A DNA stretch of 32,863 nucleotides from positions 1 to 32,863 of the forward strand of contig CAZJWJ010000059.1 in assembly GCA_964549495.1 (NCBI GenBank). The letters are read 5' to 3'. The position numbers were made by a program, and so were the translations under genes. Every line of letters starts with the position of its first letter. The first letter of the stretch is position 1. This document shows, piece after piece, positions 13,531 to 21,172 of this stretch. The notes beneath the pieces are model-generated. The model was not told the DNA's origin and ran no database searches. It worked only from the letters and a program-made list of their open reading frames with translations. The DNA is from JACKBJ01 sp964549495 (GTDB lineage: Bacteria; Chloroflexota; Anaerolineae; Epilineales; Epilineaceae).

Positions 13531-15087
13531 CTAGCCGTCCTCGGAGCTGTCTCCGGAACCGTCTTCGCTTGCACCGTCCTCGGTGCCGGATTCTTCGCCG
13601 GCCTCGCCCTCGGGGGCTGCCTCGCCTTCCTCGGCTTCGCCCGATTCCTCCACGGCTTGGTCGAGCGGGCAGTTGTCCTGTCCGGCGTGGTCGCGGATCG
13701 CGATCCGCATCCCACCAGCATCCTGGACCAAGAACATCACGCGGTCGGCATCCGCCGAGGCAACGGGATCGTCGGGCAAGACTCGCAGGTCTTGCGGCAC
13801 GCGCTGGCGCAGGAGCAGGTAGGCCGACTCGGCGCCGGCCAGGTCGCCTCCCGTCAGATCGAGACGGTAGATCCGGTTCTCCCAGCTGTAGATCAAGCTC
13901 TGGCCGGGCTGGAAGACGGTCAGGCTGCCCGGATCGCTGCGCCAACCCAGCGGGCGCGGCAGGCTCGCGCCGGGGCCGATCTCCGCACCGCCTTCGGCGG
14001 CCTCTACGTGTCGGATCTGCGCGTCACCGAAGGGTGTATCGCTGGCGGAGCCGATCGGCGTGCGCATCACCCACAGCGACGCTCCGTCCGCGGCCCAAGC
14101 CACGTGTGGCGCGGTGCTGACATCGTAGCTGCCGACCAGCTCGCTGGCGCCCGAGTCGGTGTCGACGATCTCGAGCGTGCTGCGGCCGACGGCCAGGTCA
14201 CTCTGATGGCGTACCAAGGCCAAGCGGCGCGAGTTGGGCGCCCAGACCGCGCGGATCGTACCCTTGCTGGCGTAGGCCGGCCTGCGGTGTCCCACCTCGA
14301 TGCTGGTGCTGGCTTCCGGCATCTCGTGGTCGACGACCACCTCGCCGTCCTGGCCCAATTCGTAGACCGACAGGTTGTCGCTCTCGGCATCGAGGTCGTA
14401 GACCCGCAACTCGTTGAGCGTGCCGACGATGGCGGCCACGCGACTGCCGTCCGGCGAAAGCCAGAAGTTGCTGACGCCCTCGATCCCGCTCGGGCTGATG
14501 ATCTCGACCGGTGAAAGCCCTTCTTCCGGATCCAGATTGCTGGTTCCGCTGGCCGGGATCGAGCCCTGGTAGAGGCCGGAGAAGGTGCCGATGCTGCCGC
14601 GCTGCTTGACACCGACCACGAAGCGGCCGCCATCGGCGTCCATGTCCAGGTCGACCATCTGCTCGGGCAGATCGATCTCGTTGGACCGGGTTTGATCGGG
14701 TTCTTCGGTGGCATAGGGCTCGATGGCGGCTCGGGCCGACCAGCCGGTGGCGATGTGGCGGCTGTTGGCGCTACCGTCCCCGGCGAAGTCCAGCACCACC
14801 AAGGCCCGGTCGTCGCTGCCCCAGCCCTGCTCTTCCGGCAAGGTGCCGGGCTTGCTGGCGGTCAGGAAGAGGATGCGCGAGCCCGCCGCGTTCATGTCGG
14901 CGGCCAGCACCTGCCGCCCGTAGGTGGGGATGCATGGGCCGTGGCCGACATCGACGGTCTCAGCCACCTCCTCGAGAGGCGGCTCGTTTCCGAAGAGGTC
15001 GCATGCTCCGAGCAGCGGCATGAGGGCGGCGAGGGCGATTGCGGCGACGATGCGGCGGGCGTGCCGCAGGATGCAAGTCGAAGCCAT
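13531..15087 (-). CDS. Lipoprotein with TolB/WD40-like beta-propeller and acidic tail
   Basis: 518 residues. The ATG at 15087 is chosen because AGGAGGAG lies upstream and because it opens a lipoprotein signal: RHARRIVAAIALAALMPLLG, then the lipobox Cys in GACDLFGNEP. Upstream in-frame sequence is Arg/Pro-rich and not protein-like. The body has repeated strands of the kind found in TolB-type propellers: GSRILFLTASKPG, GGRFVVGVKQRG, NFWLSPDGSRVAAIVG, AVWAPNSRRLALVRHQ, VAWAADGASLWVMRTP, DADRVMFLVQDAGG. It ends in a tail of about 40 residues of Glu, Gly and Ser. It probably sits on the outer face of the membrane; partner and function are unknown. A promoter candidate lies at 15286-15314. Confidence 0.8.
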   Translation of the reverse strand: MASTCILRHARRIVAAIALAALMPLLGACDLFGNEPPLEEVAETVDVGHGPCIPTYGRQVLAADMNAAGSRILFLTASKPGTLPEEQGWGSDDRALVVLDFAGDGSANSRHIATGWSARAAIEPYATEEPDQTRSNEIDLPEQMVDLDMDADGGRFVVGVKQRGSIGTFSGLYQGSIPASGTSNLDPEEGLSPVEIISPSGIEGVSNFWLSPDGSRVAAIVGTLNELRVYDLDAESDNLSVYELGQDGEVVVDHEMPEASTSIEVGHRRPAYASKGTIRAVWAPNSRRLALVRHQSDLAVGRSTLEIVDTDSGASELVGSYDVSTAPHVAWAADGASLWVMRTPIGSASDTPFGDAQIRHVEAAEGGAEIGPGASLPRPLGWRSDPGSLTVFQPGQSLIYSWENRIYRLDLTGGDLAGAESAYLLLRQRVPQDLRVLPDDPVASADADRVMFLVQDAGGMRIAIRDHAGQDNCPLDQAVEESGEAEEGEAAPEGEAGEESGTEDGASEDGSGDSSEDG

Positions 15088-15285
15088 CCGAGGGTCTCCT
15101 CCTGAACGTGGACGTGGACTTCGAGAGGGCCGCAGCACGGTGGCGCCGGCGCGTGCCGGTCGACCGACCATCCTCCCTCCCGCGAGTACATGTGCCTGTT
15201 GTCGTTGAAGCGATTTCACCCGGTCGGAGCACGGTGGCGGCAGCCGTGTCCGAGTTGCATGTCGGCCTCCGGCCGGGCGCGGCGG

Positions 15286-15314
15286 ATTGTAACGAGGTTC
15301 CGCCGTTTGCACAA
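15286..15314 (-). promoter_or_regulatory. Candidate promoter of the lipoprotein gene
   Basis: On the minus strand TTGTGC (15309-15314), a 17-base spacer and TACAAT (15286-15291) give a reasonable sigma-70 type promoter, with a leader of about 190 bases before the ATG at 15087. Confidence 0.4.
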
Positions 15315-15315
15315 G

Positions 15316-15337
15316 GCTGCCGGTGGGGACCGGCAGC
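15316..15337. repeat. Perfect 9-bp inverted repeat beside the -35 box
   Basis: GCTGCCGGT (15316-15324), GGGG, ACCGGCAGC (15329-15337). It adjoins the upstream edge of the -35 box of the lipoprotein promoter, where an activator or repressor could bind. Confidence 0.4.
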
Positions 15338-15504
15338 TGTGGTCGTGGAAGCGGGACACGCAAACCCCGACGATGAGCCAGTGTACCACCCGGCCTTGCC
15401 GGCTTCTGTGACAGTATCCAGACGAAAGGCTGACGGTAGGCTGGTCAGGAAGGGTGCGTCAGCGGATCGGGCGCGGAGGTCTGCCTTCGAGGCCCTCGGA
15501 AGGC

Positions 15505-15510
15505 TATAAT
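15505..15510 (+). promoter_or_regulatory. Consensus -10 box for ctaB
   Basis: A perfect TATAAT. It overlaps an ATG at 15509, which therefore would not be in the message if this box is used; the start would fall near 15517. The -35 region is weak. This is the reason for choosing the ctaB start at 15560. Confidence 0.5.
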
Positions 15511-15559
15511 GCCGACCACTGCTCGAACGCGGGCAGAGGAGAGACTCCGGAGCTCCAAG

Positions 15560-16468
15560 ATGTCGACCGAACAGGGCCTGTCCGCCTGGATCTCGGCCGC
15601 CAGGCCCAGCCTGTCGGACCTGCTGTCCTTGGTCCGGCCGCGGTTGGCCGTGCTGGGCTTGATCATGGTGGTGCTCAGCTACGTATTGGCCGGACCGACC
15701 GTCGGTCTGTCCACATGGCTGAACCTTGCCGCGCTATTGGTCGGAAGCTTCCTGATCCTCTGCGGCTCGAGCGCGCTCAATCAGGTCATGGAACGCGATG
15801 TAGACGCCCGCATGCGACGCACGATGGCCCGCCCGCTGCCGGCCGGCCGCATCGCGCCGCGCTTCGCCTTGCACTACGGCCTATTGCTATCGGGCTTCGG
15901 TGCTCTGGTGCTGGGCCTTGGCGTCAACGCGCTCACCGCCATCCTGGCCCTGATGGGCGAAATGGCCTACCTTCTGATCTACACCCCGCTGAAGCCGCAT
16001 ACCTCGCTCTCGACCCTGGTCGGCGCCGGGCCGGGCGCCGTGCCGGTGCTCATGGGCTGGGCTGGTGCTCGGGGCCGGCTGGATCTGGAGGCCTGGGTGC
16101 TCTTCGCCATCCTGTTCTTGTGGCAGCTCCCGCACTTCCTCGCCATCGCTTGGATGTACCGCGAGGATTACGAGCGCGCCGGATTGCGCATGCTGGGCTC
16201 GGTCGATCCGGAGGGCGACGTGTTGGCCCGGCAAGTGCTGGTCTACGGTCTGGCCTTGATCCCGGTCAGCTTGCTGCCCACCCTGGTCGGACTGACCGGC
16301 CCGGCTTACTTCGTCGGTGCCCTGCTGCTGGGGCTCTACTATTTCCGGGCCGGACTGCGCTTGGCCGGCCAGCGGGACGGGCAGTCCGGGCGCCTGCTCC
16401 TGCGGGCCTCGGTGCTCTACCTGCCCGCGCTCTTCGCCTTGATGGTCCTCGACCACGCCCTCAGCTGA
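15560..16468 (+). CDS. ctaB: Protoheme IX farnesyltransferase (heme o synthase)
   Basis: 302 residues, the usual length. It is a UbiA-superfamily membrane prenyltransferase with about nine helices. The first Asp-rich motif reads NQVMERDVDARMRRTMARPL then PAGR, matching CtaB. KPHTSLSTLVGAGPGAVPVL and LPHFLAIAWMYREDYERAGL are the other two diagnostic stretches. It adds a farnesyl group to heme b to make heme o for haem-copper oxidases. The first in-frame ATG (15509) has GGAAGG upstream but lies inside a perfect -10 box, so I prefer 15560, with GGAG seven bases before it. No oxidase genes are adjacent. Its stop shares an eight-base palindrome with the stop of the convergent regulator gene. Confidence 0.95.
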   Translation: MSTEQGLSAWISAARPSLSDLLSLVRPRLAVLGLIMVVLSYVLAGPTVGLSTWLNLAALLVGSFLILCGSSALNQVMERDVDARMRRTMARPLPAGRIAPRFALHYGLLLSGFGALVLGLGVNALTAILALMGEMAYLLIYTPLKPHTSLSTLVGAGPGAVPVLMGWAGARGRLDLEAWVLFAILFLWQLPHFLAIAWMYREDYERAGLRMLGSVDPEGDVLARQVLVYGLALIPVSLLPTLVGLTGPAYFVGALLLGLYYFRAGLRLAGQRDGQSGRLLLRASVLYLPALFALMVLDHALS

Positions 16469-17087
16469 GCATCTGGAAGCCGTGGCCGCGCACCGCGGCC
16501 ACGTATTCGCGCTCCGCGTCGATCTCGGCCAGCCGCGCCCGCAGGCGGCGCACCAGGCCATCGATGGCCTGGTCGCTCACCCCGCCGCGCGCCTCCGGAT
16601 AGCAGGCCTCGGCGATCTCGTCGCGGGTGTACACGCGGCCGTAGTCTTGCATCAGCAGGGACAGGAGGGCGAACTGGTTGGGGGCCAGGGGCGGCTCGAG
16701 GACCTCACCGGCCACATGTACGCTGCGCGTCACCGGGTCGATGCGCAGCCCGCGCGGACGCCGGTAGAGCGCGGCGGTGGCCTCGTTGTCCACGAAGCGG
16801 AGGGTGTAGCGCGGCGCGATGACGATCTCGTCGCCATCGACCAGGCGCTTGGGCGCGTCGATGCGCAGCCCGTTGACCAGGGTTCCGTTCTTGCTTCCCA
16901 TGTCGGCAATGCGGTAATGCAGCCCATCGCGCTCGATGCGTGCATGTTGGCGCGACACCTCGCGATCGGGTAGGTGGACCTGATTGCCCTCCCAACGGCC
17001 GATATGCGTCTCCGGTTGATCGAGCGGCCACTCGCCGGCCGAGCTGCCGGCGCCCTTCTGCAGGATGAGCATTGCCGAAGCCTTCAT
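16461..17087 (-). CDS. FHA-domain transcriptional regulator with OmpR-type winged helix
   Basis: 208 residues from an ATG at 17087 with GAGGAGA upstream. Residues 5-95 are an FHA domain, which binds phosphothreonine peptides: HIGRWEGNQVHL (Gly-Arg at 30-31), EVSRQHARIE (45-49) and GSKNGTLVNG (64-73) carry the key residues. Residues 118-205 are a winged-helix domain of the OmpR class: APNQFALLSLLMQDYGRVYT, DEIAEACYPEARGG, AIDGLVRRLRARL, ending VRGHGFQM. The FHA domain thus takes the place of a receiver domain. The Mycobacterium regulator EmbR has the same two functions in the opposite order. It is divergent from a Ser/Thr kinase, whose product probably controls it. It overlaps ctaB by eight bases at the 3' end. 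Confidence 0.9.
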   Translation of the reverse strand: MKASAMLILQKGAGSSAGEWPLDQPETHIGRWEGNQVHLPDREVSRQHARIERDGLHYRIADMGSKNGTLVNGLRIDAPKRLVDGDEIVIAPRYTLRFVDNEATAALYRRPRGLRIDPVTRSVHVAGEVLEPPLAPNQFALLSLLMQDYGRVYTRDEIAEACYPEARGGVSDQAIDGLVRRLRARLAEIDAEREYVAAVRGHGFQMLS

Positions 17088-17128
17088 GGTCTCTTCTCCT
17101 CGAGCTGGTCGTTCGTTTTCGGTCGCGA

Positions 17129-17148
17129 CCGGCGCCACGGGGCGCCGG
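17129..17148. promoter_or_regulatory. Perfect inverted repeat between regulator and kinase genes
   Basis: CCGGCGCC (17129-17136), ACGG, GGCGCCGG (17141-17148). It lies in the middle of the 164-base divergent gap, nine bases upstream of the kinase -35 box, and is a natural candidate for the binding site of the FHA/winged-helix regulator. OmpR-type domains more often bind direct repeats, which counts somewhat against this. Confidence 0.4.
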
Positions 17149-17156
17149 CCCGGAAC

Positions 17157-17185
17157 TTGACGATTCGCGGGGCGCGCAATAGCGT
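17157..17185 (+). promoter_or_regulatory. Candidate promoter of the kinase gene
   Basis: TTGACG (17157-17162), a 17-base spacer and TAGCGT (17180-17185). The -35 box matches five of six consensus bases, the -10 box only three. A weak -10 with a site next to the -35 box would suit activator control. Confidence 0.4.
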
Positions 17186-17251
17186 AGTCGGCGACATGGC
17201 GGAGCGAAGGAGCGGCCGTTCGGCCGGGGCGAGCCAGCCCGGGAGCCATCC

Positions 17252-18208
17252 GTGGACGAGTTGATTCGAGATCGATACCGCATCGTCGGCCCCATCGGCG
17301 AAGGGGGCATGGGCGCGGTGTATCTGGCCGAAGATCGACGACTGCCCGGGCGCCGCTGCGCGCTCAAGCGGATCCGGCTTCCGGCCGGCATCGCGGCGTC
17401 CGACCGCGCCGGGCTCATCGAAGCCTTCGCGGCCGAGGCCTCGCTGCTGGCCCGACTGGATCATCCGGCCTTGCCCAAGGTCTCCGACCATTTCGAGGAC
17501 GGCCAGGGGGCTTGCCTGGTGATGGATTTCGTAGGCGGGCAAGACCTCCGCGAGATCCTCGGAGAGGCCATCGCGCGGCGGCGACATATCGAAGAGGCCT
17601 CGCTGCGTCGTTGGGCCGAAGCGCTCTGCGGGGCCCTGGCCTACCTGCACGCCCAGCAGCCGGTGGTCATCCACCGCGACATCAAGCCCGCCAACGTCAA
17701 GCTGACTCCGGATGGTCAAGTCAGGCTGTTGGACTTCGGACTGGCGCGCCCCTCGATCTCGGATGACGGTCCAACGCTGAGCCTGCTCTCCGGTGCCGGC
17801 TCGCGATCCTATCAGCCGCTGGAGCAGTATGGTGACGGCCGCGCGGTCGATGCGCGCAGCGACCTCTACGCGCTCGGGGCGACGCTCTATCACCTGGCGA
17901 CCGGTACGGCGCCGCCCTCGGCCCAGGACCGCTTCTTGACCGGCGAGACGCTCGCGTCGCCCCGTTCGCTTCGGCCCGAGCTCTCCGAGGCGCTCCAGCG
18001 AGCCATCTTGCGGGCGATGGCCCTTCACCCCGACCAACGACCGACCTCGGCGGAGGCATTGCTCATCGAGCTGCAGGCGGTCGGTTCGGGCGGCGAGCCC
18101 GGGGAGACCGGGACCACGTCGCGGTGGGTACCGGCCTGGCGCGCCAATCGGTGGCTGGCCGTGCTGGTCATCGTGCTCTTCCTGGCCTCGCTGGCGCTGA
18201 GCCTATGA
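17252..18208 (+). CDS. Eukaryotic-type Ser/Thr protein kinase with C-terminal membrane helix
   Basis: 318 residues starting at GTG, with GGGAG upstream at 17241-17245. All main kinase elements are present: the glycine loop GEGGMGAVY (16-24), the ATP-binding Lys39 in CALKRI, Glu62 in AEASLL, the catalytic loop HRDIKPANV (141-149) and DFG (161-163). The activation segment ends GSRSYQPLEQYGD, where most relatives have a Y-x-A-P-E-Q-type motif; Leu instead of Pro-Glu spacing is slightly unusual. A short linker leads to a single C-terminal helix (LAVLVIVLFLASLALSL), so the kinase faces the cytoplasm as a tail-anchored protein with no external sensor domain. It is divergent from an FHA regulator. 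The last 41 bases overlap the convergent GH3-like gene. Confidence 0.93.
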   Translation: MDELIRDRYRIVGPIGEGGMGAVYLAEDRRLPGRRCALKRIRLPAGIAASDRAGLIEAFAAEASLLARLDHPALPKVSDHFEDGQGACLVMDFVGGQDLREILGEAIARRRHIEEASLRRWAEALCGALAYLHAQQPVVIHRDIKPANVKLTPDGQVRLLDFGLARPSISDDGPTLSLLSGAGSRSYQPLEQYGDGRAVDARSDLYALGATLYHLATGTAPPSAQDRFLTGETLASPRSLRPELSEALQRAILRAMALHPDQRPTSAEALLIELQAVGSGGEPGETGTTSRWVPAWRANRWLAVLVIVLFLASLALSL

Positions 18209-21044
18209 GGTCAGGCGCCAATGCGACGACGGCCCCGATCACGCTACCCAATACAGCCAGGCCGACCGCGCCGGCGCTGCTGGCCCACAGGGCCTCGGGG
18301 ACGCGGGCCCGCGGGCTGGCAAGCGCCCACAGGAGATAGCCGATCAAGCCGCCGGCCGCATTGGCCAAGAGCGATCGGAGTTGGATCTCGGTTCCCTTGG
18401 CCGTCCAGCCCGGCAGGCCCGCCGTCAAGGCCAGGGCAAGCACGATGGCGGCCAGCGAGAGCAGGAGATCGGCCGGCCGGGGCTCGTGCAACACGCGTTC
18501 GGTGACCTGCGGTCCGGCCTCCGAGCTCGGCTCATCCACGGCCGGCGTGGCCGTTGGGCTGGCCGTGGCCGTCGGCAAGAGCAGCCGCAGCGCTTGGCTG
18601 GTGGCATCGCCCGCCCGAGCCCGCAGCGCCACATCGCCGCCGCCTCGAAGGCGCAGCTCGGACCGGGCCATGCCGCCTCGCGTGAGCAGGGAGACCGGCC
18701 CGTCGGCGAGCGCCTCGGCCGGTACGCTGGACACTTCGACGACCGTACCGTCCGGGACCTGGTTGCCGTTATGGTCGATCACCGGGCCGACTTCGATCGT
18801 GACCGGCCCCACGGGCGCCCCAGCCTGCAGATCGCCGATCGCGCGGAGGTCTAGGCCGACCGAGGGGTCGGCGGCCAGGCGCTCGTCCAACACGTAGCCG
18901 GCATCCTCGTAGGTCACCGGCAGGTTGGCCCGTCCTTCCGGGCTCCAGAGGGGATCGAACAGGGCATCGACCGCGGCCTCGATGGACGCAGGGATCTTGC
19001 TGTAAGCCACCGCGAAGTAGTCCAGACGCGTGAAGTTGGTCGCGTCCAGGTAGTAGGGCGCGCCGAAGGCCAGCAGACCGAGCCGGGCCCGGGTCAGGCT
19101 CAGACGGTCGAGTTGGCGCAGGAAGAAGCCGTTGAGCACGCTGACCTGCTCGCGCGTGCCCAGATCGGACACCGCGAAGAGGATCCAGTCGGCCGCGGAC
19201 AGATCGGCCAGCATCGTCGCCCGATCCGCCGGATCCAGGCAACCGCTGCGCGACCGGGTTGGACCGCTGCCCGGTGCGTCCTCTGGCGGATCCTCCTCCG
19301 GCTGCAAGGAGTCTTGCGGTTCCTCCAGCGCGACCGGCGGGCTGAGGGCGGTCTCGAGTTGGCAGAAGGTCATCGAGCGCAGGGATGCCGGATCGACCGT
19401 GCCGCTACCGCCCGGTCCGTAGCCCTCGAGGATCATGGCCTCGACAAGGGTCGGTCCCATCGCGCGCAAGCGCTCCCAGCGCGCCCGGTCGAGCCCGCAG
19501 GTCTCTTGCGGGCAAGCCAGTGGACGGTTGGCGTCGTCGTTGGGCGAGATCGGATCCTGCGTGACCACCACGATGCGCTCGCCTGGCTCGGGGCGTCGAA
19601 TGGAGCGCAGAACGGTCAAGCCGCGGCGGGCGATGGACTCGACGGCTTGCCGCGAGGCCGAACTGCCTACGCCGGCCAGATCCGCTGGCCGCGCCGCCAA
19701 GGCCTCCGGGGTCCAGCGCGGATTCAAGGCCGCTTTGCGCCGGAGGATGCGCAGCGCGGCCTCGTCGACCCGATCGCGAAATCGCTCGTCGCGCCGATAT
19801 TGGTCGGAGAAGTAGCGCACCGCGGTTTGGAGATTCTCCAGCTGCTCGCTCCAGGCCACCCCGCCCTCGCTGCCGATGCCGAATTGCGAGATGATCAGGA
19901 GGTCGTTGCCGGCCCAGAAGGCCTGGCGCGCCACCTCGCGCGGGTTGAAGCGTTCGCCGCTGGGATCGAAGTAGTACTTGACGGCGTTGACGCCCAGGGC
20001 GTCGGCCACGATCAAGCCCCCGCCGCGGCGCCAATCCTCGAAGCGGAAGCTGGGCAGCTCCAGGATGGAGCGCAGGGAGGCCTGGTCGAAGGACACCGGC
20101 GGCGTGATATCCTGGATGTTCGGTCCCTGGAAGCCGCTGTAGCGGATGTGGCTGGTCATCAGGGCCTCGACCACGGTCGGCGCCTCCGGGTCGGTGATGG
20201 CGGCAAAGGGTGGCAGCTCGACCCGCTGCAGCTCGCTGAGCGATTTGAAGACCGTGCCGGCGCGCTGGTCCGGGTTGCGATCGCTGCCCCCGTGGCCGGG
20301 GAAGTGCTTGGCCACCGCGGCCACCCGGCCCTGGCTGCCTTCCTGCAGTCCGCGAATGTAGGCCAGGCCCATGCGCGCCACCCAGTAGGGATGACCGCCA
20401 TATGCCCGGATGCCGATGTCGCCGCCGCTGTCCACGCGCGGGTCGGACAGCACGTCCATCACCGGGCCCAAGAGGAGGTTGACGCCCACCGCCGCCAGCT
20501 CCGCTCCGGCGATCCGGCCGGCGGTCTCGGCGGCCTCGGGATCCCAGGTCGCGCCCAGTGCCATCTGCGACGGCAGGGCCGTGAATCCCTCGCGCAAGTG
20601 GCTGCGAGGATCGCCGTCGCCTTCGTGATCGACCGCGATGAAGAGCGGCACGCCGGATCCCTCCGGGCTCAGCGCCAGCGACTGCAGGTCCTCGTTGAGC
20701 CGGGCCACCTGGGCCGGCAGGTCTTCGCCGGCGCGATTGGAGAAGGCCAAGCTGCTCTTCTGCAGCACGACGCCGCCGACCTTCTGCTCGCGGATGAGGG
20801 CCCGCAGGTCGCCGAGCGGCTCGTCGGACTCGGGCGGGGCGTAGAAGGCGACCAGGAAGAGCTGTCCCACCCGCTCCTCCGGGCTCATGTCCCGCAGGAC
20901 GGCCTCGGGATCGACCCCCGGCCCCTCCGGCGCCTCGTCGCGCTGTGCGGAAGCGCTGCCCCAGGCGAGCCAGAGCCATGCCAGGCCGGCCAAGGTGGCC
21001 AGCCGGAATGATCTTCGGAGCTTGGGATGAGGGCCTTGGAGCAT
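18168..21044 (-). CDS. Membrane-anchored GH3-family (NagZ-like) glycoside hydrolase homologue
   Basis: 958 residues from an ATG at 21044; a TTG start at 21119 is possible but adds no protein-like sequence. The signal peptide ends ASAQ near residue 34. The GH3 barrel spans about residues 48-450: SPEERVGQLFLVAF, GVPLFIAVDHEGDG, KHFPGHG (246-252) and LIVADALGVNAV, with Asp348 at the nucleophile position. The NagZ acid/base signature after KHFPGHG, an Asp-Ser-His, is not present; the sequence reads GSDRNPDQRAG, so activity or substrate may differ. A second C-terminal domain and a beta-sandwich follow, then a PTATASPTATPAV linker and about three membrane helices (860-945). It probably acts on, or binds, N-acetylglucosamine-containing polymers outside the cell. 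It lies 128 bases after the trpF-like gene. Confidence 0.82.
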   Translation of the reverse strand: MLQGPHPKLRRSFRLATLAGLAWLWLAWGSASAQRDEAPEGPGVDPEAVLRDMSPEERVGQLFLVAFYAPPESDEPLGDLRALIREQKVGGVVLQKSSLAFSNRAGEDLPAQVARLNEDLQSLALSPEGSGVPLFIAVDHEGDGDPRSHLREGFTALPSQMALGATWDPEAAETAGRIAGAELAAVGVNLLLGPVMDVLSDPRVDSGGDIGIRAYGGHPYWVARMGLAYIRGLQEGSQGRVAAVAKHFPGHGGSDRNPDQRAGTVFKSLSELQRVELPPFAAITDPEAPTVVEALMTSHIRYSGFQGPNIQDITPPVSFDQASLRSILELPSFRFEDWRRGGGLIVADALGVNAVKYYFDPSGERFNPREVARQAFWAGNDLLIISQFGIGSEGGVAWSEQLENLQTAVRYFSDQYRRDERFRDRVDEAALRILRRKAALNPRWTPEALAARPADLAGVGSSASRQAVESIARRGLTVLRSIRRPEPGERIVVVTQDPISPNDDANRPLACPQETCGLDRARWERLRAMGPTLVEAMILEGYGPGGSGTVDPASLRSMTFCQLETALSPPVALEEPQDSLQPEEDPPEDAPGSGPTRSRSGCLDPADRATMLADLSAADWILFAVSDLGTREQVSVLNGFFLRQLDRLSLTRARLGLLAFGAPYYLDATNFTRLDYFAVAYSKIPASIEAAVDALFDPLWSPEGRANLPVTYEDAGYVLDERLAADPSVGLDLRAIGDLQAGAPVGPVTIEVGPVIDHNGNQVPDGTVVEVSSVPAEALADGPVSLLTRGGMARSELRLRGGGDVALRARAGDATSQALRLLLPTATASPTATPAVDEPSSEAGPQVTERVLHEPRPADLLLSLAAIVLALALTAGLPGWTAKGTEIQLRSLLANAAGGLIGYLLWALASPRARVPEALWASSAGAVGLAVLGSVIGAVVALAPDLIGSAPARPGRAR

Positions 21045-21172
21045 GGGGATTGGCGTCGCCGATCTCGGGTGCAGTCGGTCCGCAGTTGCGATTCTAGAGC
21101 CCGGCCCCCGGGGCTTCAAGCCGCCCTGACGACGGAACGCCGCCGACTCGCCGCCGATCGGCTGCTGTCGGC

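Larger units (their letters stand above)
15088..15559. other. Divergent intergenic region, lipoprotein gene and ctaB
   Basis: No convincing gene is present. The region holds a minus-strand promoter candidate (15286-15314), a hairpin (15316-15337) and a perfect TATAAT at 15505-15510 for ctaB. AGCACGGTGGCG occurs twice (15134-15145 and 15228-15239) with no known meaning. Confidence 0.5.

Noticed and set aside
15134..15239. Two copies of AGCACGGTGGCG 94 bases apart
   Set aside because: Only two copies of a GC-rich 12-mer, not symmetric around a promoter; chance is a sufficient explanation.
15088..15363. N-terminal extension of the lipoprotein gene by 92 codons
   Set aside because: It is Arg/Pro-rich with no ribosome site, whereas the ATG at 15087 has AGGAGG and begins a lipoprotein signal peptide.
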